A program made the position numbers and the translations under genes. A stretch of DNA of 34,608 bases from Deltaproteobacteria bacterium (GTDB taxonomy: Bacteria; Desulfobacterota; Desulfuromonadia; Desulfuromonadales; JAAYDE01): positions 1 through 34,608 of the forward strand of contig JAFZPK010000163.1 in the NCBI GenBank assembly GCA_017552515.1. The letters run 5' to 3'. Under the pieces are notes generated by a model. The model saw only the letters and a list, made by a program, of their open reading frames with translations, did no database searches and was not told where the DNA came from. Each line of letters opens with the position of its first letter. The stretch's first letter is position 1. Shown here one piece after another: positions 17,175 to 25,050 of the stretch.

Positions 17175-18091
17175 TGAACGGGTTCGAGGAACGTCTGCGG
17201 CAGTTTTTCCGGGGCGAGATCAGGCTTCGGGAGCCGATGGCACGGCACACTACCTGGCAGGTGGGTGGACCGGCAGATTTCTTTCTGTTGCCCGCCGATC
17301 GCGACGATTTGCTGGCCTTGGCAGGGCTTCTTGAGGAAACCGCCACTCCATGGCTGGTACTGGGCAGGGGAAGCAACGTGCTGGTAAGCGACGCTGGAAT
17401 CGCGGGAGCGGTTATCGACACGGCGCGGCTGAACCGGCTGGATTTTCTGCCCGATGGAACAGTACGGGCTGAAGCGGGAACGGCTTTGGGGCATCTGGTG
17501 GATGAGGCTGCGCGGCGCGGTTGGGCAGGGCTGGAATATCTGGCTGGCATACCCGGCAGTGTCGGCGGTGCACTGGTCATGAACGCCGGGGTGCCGGAAC
17601 ATGAATTCGGTGATGTGGTCACGGATGCGTTGCTTGTAGGGGAGAAACGCATCATGCAGTGGCCGCTGGAACGTCTTGGCCTGCATTATCGTGGTTCAGC
17701 TCTGGATGCGGGCCATATTGTGGTGGAAGTTGGTTTGCGCCTTGTACCGGGAGATTCCGATGTTCTGCAACGCATCGTGGCGGAGATGCTGAAGCGGCGT
17801 TCGGAGAACCAGAATGTGTGTGGCGCGAATGCCGGATCGGTATTTCGCAATCCTCCTGGCGGCAAGGCATGGCGGCTGATCGACGAGGCGGGTTTTCGCG
17901 GGGTGGCGGAAGGTGGAGCAAGAGTTGCGCCGCAGCACACCAACTTCATTGTCAACGAAGGACAGGCAAGGGCTGCCGATATCCGGACGTTGATACAGCG
18001 TATCCAACGGGAAGTGGAGCGGAAGTTCAACGTCTGTTTGGAACCGGAAATTAAAATGGTGGGAAGGGATGTGGCAGACAATGGAAGATGA
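17174..18091 (+). CDS. murB: UDP-N-acetylenolpyruvoylglucosamine reductase (MurB)
   Basis: The product has 305 residues, the length of type II MurB. It reduces UDP-GlcNAc-enolpyruvate to UDP-MurNAc with NADPH and FAD. Residues HTTWQVGGPADFF open the FAD domain, LVLGRGSNVLVSD and YLAGIPGSVGGALVMNAG contact FAD, and NAGSVFRNP carries the catalytic serine (S222), with the conserved YR at 172-173. The type II loop set (no extra C-terminal alpha-beta fold) fits the short length. The start overlaps murC; the last codons overlap possible upstream starts of ddl. Confidence 0.95.
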   Translation: MNGFEERLRQFFRGEIRLREPMARHTTWQVGGPADFFLLPADRDDLLALAGLLEETATPWLVLGRGSNVLVSDAGIAGAVIDTARLNRLDFLPDGTVRAEAGTALGHLVDEAARRGWAGLEYLAGIPGSVGGALVMNAGVPEHEFGDVVTDALLVGEKRIMQWPLERLGLHYRGSALDAGHIVVEVGLRLVPGDSDVLQRIVAEMLKRRSENQNVCGANAGSVFRNPPGGKAWRLIDEAGFRGVAEGGARVAPQHTNFIVNEGQARAADIRTLIQRIQREVERKFNVCLEPEIKMVGRDVADNGR

Positions 18092-18101
18092 AGGCAAAAC
18101 C

Positions 18102-19031
18102 ATGAGTTATGAGGAACTGAAGCGGAAACGGGTAGCGGTGCTGATGGGAGGGCTTTCCTCGGAACGGGAGATTTCCCTGCGCAGCGGTCGGGCGGTATTG
18201 CAGGCCTTGCAGGAATCGGGCTACAATGTTTTTGGCCTTGATGCCGGACGGGATATGGCACAGCGGCTGCTTCAGGAAAAGACGGAAGTGGCGTTTATCG
18301 CTTTGCATGGTCGCTTTGGCGAGGATGGTACTGTTCAGGGCCTTTTGGAAATTCTGGGCATCCCCTATACCGGAAGTGGTGTGCTGGCTTCGGGCGCCGC
18401 TATGGATAAAGTCTTTTCCAAACAGATTTTCATTGGTCATCATATTCCCACTCCGGATTCCGTAACGATGACGCAGGGGGAAGACTGTGACGCTCTGGAG
18501 GAGAACATTCGGGAGATGTTGCCGGTGGTGATCAAGCCGGCTTGTGAAGGATCCACGGTCGGTGTGAGCGTGGTGTACGATATGGGTGCTTTGCGGACGG
18601 GACTTACCGAGGCTTTTCGTTTTGATCGTCGGGCTTTGGTGGAGCGCTTTGTCCATGGCGACGAGATCACGGTCAGCGTGCTGGATGGCGAAGCTTTGCC
18701 AATAGTCCAGGTACGTCCCAAGAGCGGCTTTTACGATTTTACCTCCAAATATACGGTGGGGAAGACAGAATACGTTCTGCCGGCACCCTTGCCTCCCGAA
18801 GTATATCGGCGGGCACAGGAACTGGCGGTGGCGGCATATAACGCGTTACAGTGCCGGGGAGCGGCCCGTGCCGATTTTATCGTCGACGGCGATCGCATCT
18901 TTTGCCTGGAAGTCAACACGGTGCCCGGACTTACGGAAACCAGTCTGTTGCCCAAAGCAGCGGCTCATGCCGGCATTCCCTTTTCCGAATTGGTACAGAA
19001 AATGCTGAAAGGTGCATGCCTGAAAGCCTAA
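18102..19031 (+). CDS. ddl: D-alanine--D-alanine ligase (Ddl)
   Basis: The product has 309 residues from ATG 18102. Ddl joins two D-alanines with ATP to make the dipeptide used by MurF. The ATP-grasp fold is marked by VLMGGLSSEREISLRSG at the N-terminus, ALHGRFGEDGTVQGLLE, LPVVIKPACEGSTVGV and NTVPGLTETSLLPKAAAHAG near the C-terminus. Starts at 18069 and 18081 are in frame and overlap murB; 18102 was chosen because AAGG at 18091-18094 gives a 7-nt spacing and the protein then begins near the usual position. The start is uncertain by up to 11 residues. Confidence 0.94.
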   Translation: MSYEELKRKRVAVLMGGLSSEREISLRSGRAVLQALQESGYNVFGLDAGRDMAQRLLQEKTEVAFIALHGRFGEDGTVQGLLEILGIPYTGSGVLASGAAMDKVFSKQIFIGHHIPTPDSVTMTQGEDCDALEENIREMLPVVIKPACEGSTVGVSVVYDMGALRTGLTEAFRFDRRALVERFVHGDEITVSVLDGEALPIVQVRPKSGFYDFTSKYTVGKTEYVLPAPLPPEVYRRAQELAVAAYNALQCRGAARADFIVDGDRIFCLEVNTVPGLTETSLLPKAAAHAGIPFSELVQKMLKGACLKA

Positions 19032-19061
19032 GCCGCCGTTTTTTGGGAGTGGAGAGACATT

Positions 19062-20006
19062 ATGCGGGACTTGAATTCCATTGCTTCTCCAAAAGTGAAA
19101 AAATGCGCCAAACGCCGTAAAAAACGTGATTGGGGCGCTTTATGGCGTTTCCTTGGAAAATGTTTTGTGGAAACTCCACGCATGTTTATGGCGTGGTGTT
19201 TGCCCCGGTACAGGCGGGTAAACCAGATTGTTCGAAAACGTGACTGGGCGGGGATCTGTCGGCGTTTCCTGCTGGTGAGCGGCTACTTACTGCTTTTGGT
19301 GGTAGCGGGAGTGTGCTGTTACAACGGCGCCCGGCAGTTGCGCAACTCCCGATTTTTCCGGGTGGAAAACATCGTTGTGGAGAATCAGCAGCGGGTATCG
19401 AAGGAAGATATTCTGGAAGCTGCCGAACTTGTCCCGGGCATGGGTTTGTTCAATGTGGACACACGTCAGACGAGTTTTCGCATCAAGCGGATCAAGTGGA
19501 TCAAGACCGCAACGGTGGAACGAAGTTTGCCGCTTCGCCGCGTGCGTATCCATGTGACCGAGCGGGAACCGGTAGCTATCGTCAAACTGGATCACTTTTA
19601 CTATGTGGATGACGAGGGCGTGCTGTTCAAAATGCTGGAGTCGGGTGACAAACTTGATTTCCCGGTTATTTCTGGAATTGATCGGGAACATTTTGTAAAC
19701 GAGCCGGAGAATTCCCGTGAATTTTTGATGACAGCCCTGCAATTGTTGGGCGAATTGAAAAAACGACAAGTTTTCAATCTGGACAAAGTCTCGGAAATTC
19801 ATTTTAATCGACAAGGCGATCTCTATTTGTTTACGATGGAGGGCGGTATTTCCATTCGGATGGGAACGGAACATTTTTCCCGGAAACTGGATCATTTGGA
19901 GCGAGTTTACGGTGAAGTGCAGCAAAACGTGACCAAATTGAAGGGGATCGATTTGAATGTGGAGAATCAGGTGGTCGTCAAGTTAAATACTTCCCAGGGT
20001 GACTGA
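19062..20006 (+). CDS. ftsQ: Cell division protein FtsQ
   Basis: The product has 314 residues. A long, strongly basic cytoplasmic tail (residues 1-67, with KKCAKRRKKRDW) precedes one membrane span (about 69-88, FLLVSGYLLLLVVAGVCCY). The POTRA domain starts at FRVENIVVENQQRVSKEDIL, followed by the FtsQ domain with WIKTATVERSLPLRRVRIHV and TEREPVAIV. FtsQ binds FtsL and FtsB in the periplasm and links early and late divisome parts. GGAGAG ends 5 nt before the ATG. Confidence 0.93.
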   Translation: MRDLNSIASPKVKKCAKRRKKRDWGALWRFLGKCFVETPRMFMAWCLPRYRRVNQIVRKRDWAGICRRFLLVSGYLLLLVVAGVCCYNGARQLRNSRFFRVENIVVENQQRVSKEDILEAAELVPGMGLFNVDTRQTSFRIKRIKWIKTATVERSLPLRRVRIHVTEREPVAIVKLDHFYYVDDEGVLFKMLESGDKLDFPVISGIDREHFVNEPENSREFLMTALQLLGELKKRQVFNLDKVSEIHFNRQGDLYLFTMEGGISIRMGTEHFSRKLDHLERVYGEVQQNVTKLKGIDLNVENQVVVKLNTSQGD

Positions 20007-20070
20007 CGGTTTCCACTTTTCCCGATGTTGGACGCTGAGGGCGAGGATTTATTCGAGGAGAGGAAGAGAT

Positions 20071-21303
20071 ATGGCGGGCAATAAGGACAGGCTGGTAGTG
20101 GGATTGGATGTCGGTACCACGAAAATTTGCGCCATTGTGGGCAATATAACCTCCGAAGGGATGGAAATTGTTGGCATCGGGAACTGCCCTTCCCAGGGAT
20201 TGCGCAAGGGAATGGTGATCAACATCGAAAGTACAGTGGCTGCTATCCGACAGGCGATTCAGGAAGCGGAACTGATGGCGGGCTGCGAAATCCGGTCGGT
20301 TTTTACGGGGATAGCCGGCGGGCATATCAAGAGCTTCAATTCTCAGGGGGTTATCGCCATCAAGGATCGGGAGGTAACGCAGGAGGATTTGCGCCGCGTC
20401 ATTGATGCGGCCAAGGCTGTTGCCATTCCCATGGACCGTGAGGTACTGCACATTCTTCCGCAGGAATTCATCGTGGACGATCAGGATGGTATCACCGAAC
20501 CGCTGGGCATGAGGGGCGTGCGTCTGGAAGCCAGGGTGCATATCGTAACGGGCGCAGTGGCCAGTGCGCAGAATATCATCAAGTGTTGCAATCGTGCGGG
20601 CGTGGATGTCGCCGATATCGTGCTGGAGCAACTGGCGTCTTCGGAATCCATTTTAACGGATGAAGAGAAACAGCTGGGGGTGGTTCTGCTGGATATTGGC
20701 GGTGGTACCACGGATATAGCTATTTTGGTGGATAATTCCATCCGTCACACGGCGGTGTTGTCGCTGGGCGGCAACCATCTGACCAACGATATCGCGGTGG
20801 GATTGCGGACGCCACTGAATGAGGCCGAGCGGATCAAACGTGAACATGGGTGCGCGCTGAGTTCGATGGTAAATCGGGACGAAAACATCGAAGTTCCGTC
20901 GGTTGGTGGACGGCCGGCACGGACCCTGTCGCGGCAGGTGCTGACCGAAATTCTGGAACCTCGGGTGGAAGAGATCTTCACACTGGCCGATCAGGAGATC
21001 CGGCGAAGCGGTTTTGGCGATCTGATAGTTTCCGGCGTGGTTTTGACAGGGGGGACCTGCCTCTTGCCGGGAATGGCTGAATTGGGCGAGCAGATCTTCA
21101 ATCTTCCGGTGAGAGTCGGCAGCCCCAGGGATCTGGGTGGATTGACAGATGTCGTGAATTCTCCGGTGTTTGCGACCGGTGTGGGGCTGGTGAAGTACGG
21201 CGGAAAAAATATCGAGAGGGCGAAACAGGGCTTTTCCAATACGGAAAATGTTTTTTCCAAAATTATGTTGCGTATGAAAGATTGGTTCGGGGACTTCTTT
21301 TAA
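20071..21303 (+). CDS. ftsA: Cell division protein FtsA
   Basis: The product has 410 residues. FtsA is an actin-like ATPase that anchors FtsZ filaments to the inner membrane. It begins with LVVGLDVGTTKICAIVGN (phosphate-1 loop), has the SHS2/1C domain around IEVVGIG-like repeats, LLDIGGGTTDIAIL (phosphate-2) and GVVLTGGTCLLPGM (adenosine loop). The end FSKIMLRMKDWFGDFF is an amphipathic membrane-targeting helix. ATG 20071 was chosen because of the rich SD just before it (GAGGAGAGGAAGAG); the open frame extends upstream to 19999 but overlaps ftsQ. Confidence 0.96.
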   Translation: MAGNKDRLVVGLDVGTTKICAIVGNITSEGMEIVGIGNCPSQGLRKGMVINIESTVAAIRQAIQEAELMAGCEIRSVFTGIAGGHIKSFNSQGVIAIKDREVTQEDLRRVIDAAKAVAIPMDREVLHILPQEFIVDDQDGITEPLGMRGVRLEARVHIVTGAVASAQNIIKCCNRAGVDVADIVLEQLASSESILTDEEKQLGVVLLDIGGGTTDIAILVDNSIRHTAVLSLGGNHLTNDIAVGLRTPLNEAERIKREHGCALSSMVNRDENIEVPSVGGRPARTLSRQVLTEILEPRVEEIFTLADQEIRRSGFGDLIVSGVVLTGGTCLLPGMAELGEQIFNLPVRVGSPRDLGGLTDVVNSPVFATGVGLVKYGGKNIERAKQGFSNTENVFSKIMLRMKDWFGDFF

Positions 21304-21345
21304 TAGGCAGGGCGACCACAATATTTGTCAAAGCGGGGGGAGGAA

Positions 21346-22539
21346 ATGGACGAGACTGAGGACAGAACTTTGGATGGCAGTGGACAAAACCTTTTCGAAA
21401 ACAGTACCAAAGAACGGCTGCATGTTATCAAGGTGGTAGGTGTCGGCGGGGGCGGCGGCAATGCCATTAATACGATGATCGAATCCGGCATGACCGGCGT
21501 CGATTTTATTGCGGCCAATACTGATGCGCAGGCTTTGCGCACCAGCAAGGCAAGCGTCAAGGTACAGCTGGGCAACAAGCTGACACGTGGTTTGGGCGCG
21601 GGCGCCAATCCGGAAGTTGGGCGCAATGCGGCTTGTGAAGATAAGGAGCGCATGGTGCAACTGTTGCAGGGGGCAGATATGGTATTTATCGCTGCCGGCC
21701 TGGGCGGTGGTACCGGTACGGGCGCTGCGCCGGTTATTGCCGAGGTGGCCAAGGAAGTCGGCGCTCTGACCGTCAGCGTTGTCACCAAGCCTTTTACCTA
21801 TGAGGGTAAACGGCGGATGCGCCAGGCCGAAGGCGGTGTATCGGAGCTCAAGAAGGTTGTGGATTCGCTCATAGTTATCCCCAACGATCGGCTGTTGGGA
21901 TTGGCTGGCAAGAACATGGGGCTGCGGGAAGCCTTCCGCCCCTCCGATGAAGTTTTGCGCCAGGCGGTACAGGGCATTTCCGATCTGATTACCAATCCTG
22001 GTTTTATCAATGCAGACTTTGCCGATGTTAAAGCAATTATGAGCGAACGGGGCATGGCCATGATGGGTATCGGTATCGCTGAAGGTGAGAAACGTGCCCA
22101 GGAGGCTGCCCATAAAGCCATTAGCAGCCCCTTGCTTGAGGATATCGACATTTCCGGAGCCAAGGGCGTACTGGTCAACATCTCCGGTTCCTCCAATATG
22201 ACGATGGAAGATTTCTCGACTATTTCCAGCATCATCCACGAAAAGGTGAACGAGGACGAAGATGCCAATGTTATCATCGGCGTAGCTTTGGACGAAAGTC
22301 TGGGCGATACCATCAAGGTAACCTGCATCGCAACCGGTTTCGGTTCTTCCTTTGAGCGGCAGGCTGTGGAACAGCAGCAAGGGCGCGCGCGTAAGGAACG
22401 TCTTGTAGATTTGGGAGGCGATCCGGATGTCCCGACCTTTATTCGCCGCAAGAAACCGGAGCTTTCGTTTGCGCCGGTACGGCTGACGGAAGAGGACGAA
22501 TATGATGTGCCGACCTTTATGCGTCGCCGGGTCGATTAA
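21346..22539 (+). CDS. ftsZ: Cell division GTPase FtsZ with duplicated C-terminal peptide
   Basis: The product has 397 residues. FtsZ polymerises into the Z-ring. [13 protein letters not shown] lies near 30-43, the tubulin signature GGGTGTG is at 120-126, and the synergy-loop [11 protein letters not shown] follows in the C-terminal domain. Unusually, the conserved C-terminal peptide that binds FtsA occurs twice: DVPTFIRRK at 361-369 and DVPTFMRRR at 387-395, followed by VD. Most FtsZ proteins have one copy. ATG 21346 follows GGGGGGAGGA directly; TTG 21325 upstream is in frame but less likely. The gene is the last of the dcw cluster. Confidence 0.97.
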   Translation: MDETEDRTLDGSGQNLFENSTKERLHVIKVVGVGGGGGNAINTMIESGMTGVDFIAANTDAQALRTSKASVKVQLGNKLTRGLGAGANPEVGRNAACEDKERMVQLLQGADMVFIAAGLGGGTGTGAAPVIAEVAKEVGALTVSVVTKPFTYEGKRRMRQAEGGVSELKKVVDSLIVIPNDRLLGLAGKNMGLREAFRPSDEVLRQAVQGISDLITNPGFINADFADVKAIMSERGMAMMGIGIAEGEKRAQEAAHKAISSPLLEDIDISGAKGVLVNISGSSNMTMEDFSTISSIIHEKVNEDEDANVIIGVALDESLGDTIKVTCIATGFGSSFERQAVEQQQGRARKERLVDLGGDPDVPTFIRRKKPELSFAPVRLTEEDEYDVPTFMRRRVD

Positions 22540-22572
22540 GCGCTTTATGCGCATTTCTGAGAAATAATAATG

Positions 22573-22614
22573 ACAGCCTGTTGAAACCTTGTTGTTCAAC
22601 AGGCTGTTTTTATT
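22573..22614 (+). terminator. Strong terminator closing the dcw cluster
   Basis: A perfect 13-bp stem, ACAGCCTGTTGAA (22573-22585) with TTCAACAGGCTGT (22595-22607), encloses a 9-base loop and runs into TTTTATT. It lies 34 bp after the ftsZ stop. Confidence 0.95.
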
Positions 22615-22695
22615 GCAATAAATCAATGAAGTTATCTATGCCCTTGGAATGAGAAGCCACGGAGGTTTTTCCTTTTTGCTCCGGAGGAAAGCGGT

Positions 22696-24372
22696 ATGTC
22701 TGGCAGAAAACGCCATTGTGCCGAGGAAGGCGGTGTGGTCAAGCCCTGGGGTGGGCGGCTGGCGGTGGCGCTGGTCTATCCCAATACCTTCTTTCACGGC
22801 ATGAGCAATCTGGGATTTCAGTATGTGTACCATTTTTTTAGCCAGTGTGAGGAAACGCTCTGCGAACGTTTTTTCCTGCCGGATTCCCGGGAGAAGACGG
22901 ATCGGCTTGCTTCGTGCGAATCAGGACGGCCTCTTGCCGATTTCGATCTGATCTGTTTTTCCATATCCTTTGAAAACGATTATTTGAATTTGCCTCGTCT
23001 GTTTGAATTGGCGCGGTTGCCATTATGGGCTCAAGAGCGTGATAGCCGCCATCCTTTGGTGGTTTGTGGCGGCGTCGTTGCCTTTCTCAATCCGGAGCCT
23101 TTGGCAGATATTATGGACATCTTTGCCCTGGGCGATGGTGAACTGCTTTTGCCGGATCTGCTCGAAGCGGTTTTGACAGAGAGTGATCGCGAACATTTGT
23201 TGGAAACGCTGGCGAGAATGGAAGGATTTTACGTGCCCCGTTTTTGGGCGGATGCACGGGGACAGGGCGGCGGTTTTCAGGCGCTGCGTCCTGGGATGGT
23301 GCGGCCGCGCCGTCGTTGGCTGCGTGATTTGAACAGTTCATCGTGTCGTTCGTTTTTGTTTTGCAAGGGCAGTGAATTTGCCGATCTTGGCCTGGTGGAG
23401 GTTTCCCGTGGCTGCGGGCGCGGTTGCCGCTTCTGTGCCGCCGGGCATATTTACCGTCCGCCGCGGGAACGCGCGCCGGAAGTTTTGGCGCAGGATCTTG
23501 AAGCCATGCGGCCCTTTCGCTCCCGTTTTGGGCTGGTGGGAGCGGCTATTTCCGATTATTCCCGGCTTCCGGAGCTGTTTGCGGAAGTCGACAAGAGAAA
23601 GGGTGATTTTTCCGTTTCCAGTGTGCGTATTGACAGTCTGGGTGCCGAGCTGGTGCAACGTCTGGCCTCTAGTGGACAGCGCACGCTGGCCTTGGCTCCG
23701 GAAGCGGGCAGTGCGCGTTTACGGGCAGTTATCAACAAGGGGATTACAGAGAAACAGATCGAGGAGGCTATTGTCCTGGCTATGTCTGCGGGTATCGTCA
23801 ATCTCAAACTTTATTTTCTGAACGGTTTACCCACTGAAACCGATGAAGATATCAAGGAAATGGTGTGTCTTACCCATAAAATCCACGCTATCTGGATAGA
23901 GGAGGGGAAAAAAAAAGGGTGTTTGGGCAATCTGGTGCTTTCGGTTAATCCCTTTGTTCCCAAGCCCTTTACCCCGTTTCAGTGGGAAGGCATGATGCCG
24001 CTTGCGATTTTGAAGGCGAGAAACGCACGGTTGCGGGCGGCGGTCGCCCCTCTGGGACGTACCGAGATCTTTTTTGAATCACTGCGCAGTGCGGAAATTC
24101 AGGCACTGCTTTCACGTGGCGACAGGGCAGTAGGGCGTTTGCTCCCCGCGTTGGGCAGAGGGCAGAGTCTCAAGGACACGTGTCGGGAACAGGGAATGGA
24201 TCCTGCCTTTTACGTCAATCGTCAGGCTGACCGGGATGAGGTTTTCCCGTGGGAAGTCATTGATTGTGGAATAGACCGGGAGTATCTGTGGAAAGAGCAT
24301 GAAAAAGGATTGCAGATGCAGATAAGCCCTACTTGTCGTGATATGTGTCAGCATTGTGGGGTCTGTGGATAA
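22696..24372 (+). CDS. B12-binding-domain-like / radical SAM protein of unknown substrate
   Basis: The product has 558 residues. The N-terminal 200 residues resemble the cobalamin-binding-like domain of the radical SAM family often annotated as TIGR03960: LAVALVYPNTFFHGMSNLGFQ, then VVCGGVVAFLNPEPLADIMD and FALGDGE. The radical SAM core begins at VSRGCGRGCRFCAAGHIYRP, with the CX3CX2C cluster. A C-terminal group, CRDMCQHCGVC (CX3CX2CX2C), could bind a second Fe-S cluster. The proteins act on an unknown substrate and are widespread next to cell-division and RNA genes in anaerobes. GGAGGAAA precedes the ATG by about 7 nt. It follows the ftsZ terminator, so it needs its own promoter, which I cannot place with confidence. 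Confidence 0.85.
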   Translation: MSGRKRHCAEEGGVVKPWGGRLAVALVYPNTFFHGMSNLGFQYVYHFFSQCEETLCERFFLPDSREKTDRLASCESGRPLADFDLICFSISFENDYLNLPRLFELARLPLWAQERDSRHPLVVCGGVVAFLNPEPLADIMDIFALGDGELLLPDLLEAVLTESDREHLLETLARMEGFYVPRFWADARGQGGGFQALRPGMVRPRRRWLRDLNSSSCRSFLFCKGSEFADLGLVEVSRGCGRGCRFCAAGHIYRPPRERAPEVLAQDLEAMRPFRSRFGLVGAAISDYSRLPELFAEVDKRKGDFSVSSVRIDSLGAELVQRLASSGQRTLALAPEAGSARLRAVINKGITEKQIEEAIVLAMSAGIVNLKLYFLNGLPTETDEDIKEMVCLTHKIHAIWIEEGKKKGCLGNLVLSVNPFVPKPFTPFQWEGMMPLAILKARNARLRAAVAPLGRTEIFFESLRSAEIQALLSRGDRAVGRLLPALGRGQSLKDTCREQGMDPAFYVNRQADRDEVFPWEVIDCGIDREYLWKEHEKGLQMQISPTCRDMCQHCGVCG

Positions 24373-24404
24373 AAAAAGGGCTTCGGGAAGCTTCCCGAAG
24401 CCCT
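24371..24404 (-). terminator. Terminator of the lipoprotein gene
   Basis: A 28-bp perfect palindrome (24377-24404, centre GGGAAGCTTCCC) is followed on the minus strand by seven T (24371-24377). It sits 20 bp past the lipoprotein stop and directly after the radical SAM stop. On the plus strand no T-run follows, so it would stop that transcript less well. Confidence 0.88.
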
Positions 24405-24424
24405 GAAAATTTCCCACTTGGGGA

Positions 24425-24751
24425 TTAAAAATTATCCGGAAGCGGAATTCCCTGGACTGGCTTTTTGGCAGCGTCTTTCGCAGCACCTGCAGCGTCTTTC
24501 GCAGCGGCAGCGGCATCTTTCGCAGCGGCAGCGGCATCTTTTGCAGCCTCTTTAGCAGTGGCTGCAGCATCTTCAGCCTTTTTGACGGTCTCGTCAGCTT
24601 TCTTTGCTGCATCTTTTGCTACAGCTTCAGCTTTCTTGGCAGCCTCGGCCTTCGCAGGCTTAGCGGCAGGCTTGGTATCCTGACCACAGGCAGTGACCAA
24701 CATACTCGCGAACAGAGCAAGCACCAGAGTAACCAGACAACGTTTGAACAT
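24425..24751 (-). CDS. Ala/Lys-rich repeat lipoprotein of unknown function
   Basis: The product has 108 residues. Residues 1-21 are a lipoprotein signal with lipobox LVTAC (lipidated C22). The rest is almost only Ala, Lys, Asp and Glu, predicted as one long charged helix or coiled coil, with seven-residue repeats of the type AKDAAAA at about 66-96. It ends in a Pro-rich tail (GIPLPDNF). The composition recalls small Ala/Lys-rich helical proteins (LEA-, TolA- or apolipoprotein-like), but none can be called a homologue from this alone. A very strong SD (AGGAGG, 6 nt) points to abundant expression. It has its own promoter and terminator, so it is probably monocistronic. The function is unknown. 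Confidence 0.82.
   Translation of the reverse strand: MFKRCLVTLVLALFASMLVTACGQDTKPAAKPAKAEAAKKAEAVAKDAAKKADETVKKAEDAAATAKEAAKDAAAAAKDAAAAAKDAAGAAKDAAKKPVQGIPLPDNF
24468..24551. repeat. 21-bp tandem repeat inside the lipoprotein gene (4 units)
   Basis: Four head-to-tail 21-bp units (24468-24488, 24489-24509, 24510-24530, 24531-24551) share a core of the form GCAGCGTCTTTCGCAGC or GCGGCATCTTTCGCAGC. Each unit encodes seven residues. Shorter degenerate copies continue to about 24630. Unit number may vary by slipped-strand mispairing without shifting the frame. Confidence 0.8.
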
Positions 24752-24806
24752 TTTTTCCTCCTTTTTTGTTGGGCGATGTAAACCTACTTTTCAAGACAGG
24801 GGGCAA

Positions 24807-24833
24807 CCTATAGAAGATGCTTTGTTAAGTCAA
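24807..24833 (-). promoter_or_regulatory. Candidate promoter of the lipoprotein gene
   Basis: On the minus strand TTGACT (24828-24833) and TATAGG (24807-24812) are 15 bp apart, shorter than ideal. It would give a leader of roughly 50 nt. An AT-rich inverted repeat lies 5 bp upstream of the -35. Confidence 0.4.
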
Positions 24834-24837
24834 GTTA

Positions 24838-24866
24838 AAAAATGTTTACTAAATTCAAACATTTTT
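24838..24866. repeat. Perfect 10-bp inverted repeat between divergent genes
   Basis: AAAAATGTTT (24838-24847) and AAACATTTTT (24857-24866) are exact inverted arms with a 9-bp gap. It lies just upstream of the candidate lipoprotein -35 and about 80 bp before the opposing promoter, a position suited to an operator. It could also be a leftover weak hairpin. The rest of 24752-25050 holds only the two promoters. Confidence 0.5.
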
Positions 24867-24947
24867 ATCATGAATTGCCCATTTTCCCAAAACGCATTGA
24901 GAATGCATGACGTAAATTGCCGTTTTTTCCGGTTTGTGCGTTGTCAG

Positions 24948-24976
24948 TTGAATTGCCGGGCCAGCGCTGGTATTAT
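24948..24976 (+). promoter_or_regulatory. Sigma-70 promoter of the hydroxyacid dehydrogenase gene
   Basis: TTGAAT (24948-24953) and TATTAT (24971-24976) are 17 bp apart. The spacer contains a perfect 10-bp palindrome, CCAGCGCTGG (24961-24970), directly beside the -10, which could be a repressor site. The predicted start is about 68 nt before the ATG. Confidence 0.65.
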
Positions 24977-25050
24977 GACCCAATTTATACTTCGATTAAC
25001 CGCTTCTTTCTGTATGCGCAGTGCTTCAGGAGCGTTGGGGGAGGGCAGCC

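Noticed and set aside
21328-22626. Minus-strand ORF of 432 codons opposite ftsZ
   Set aside because: It is a mirror of the ftsZ frame and runs through the terminator; no SD or domain.
24468-24630. Tandem repeat as a CRISPR array
   Set aside because: The units are contiguous with no spacers and keep an open reading frame.
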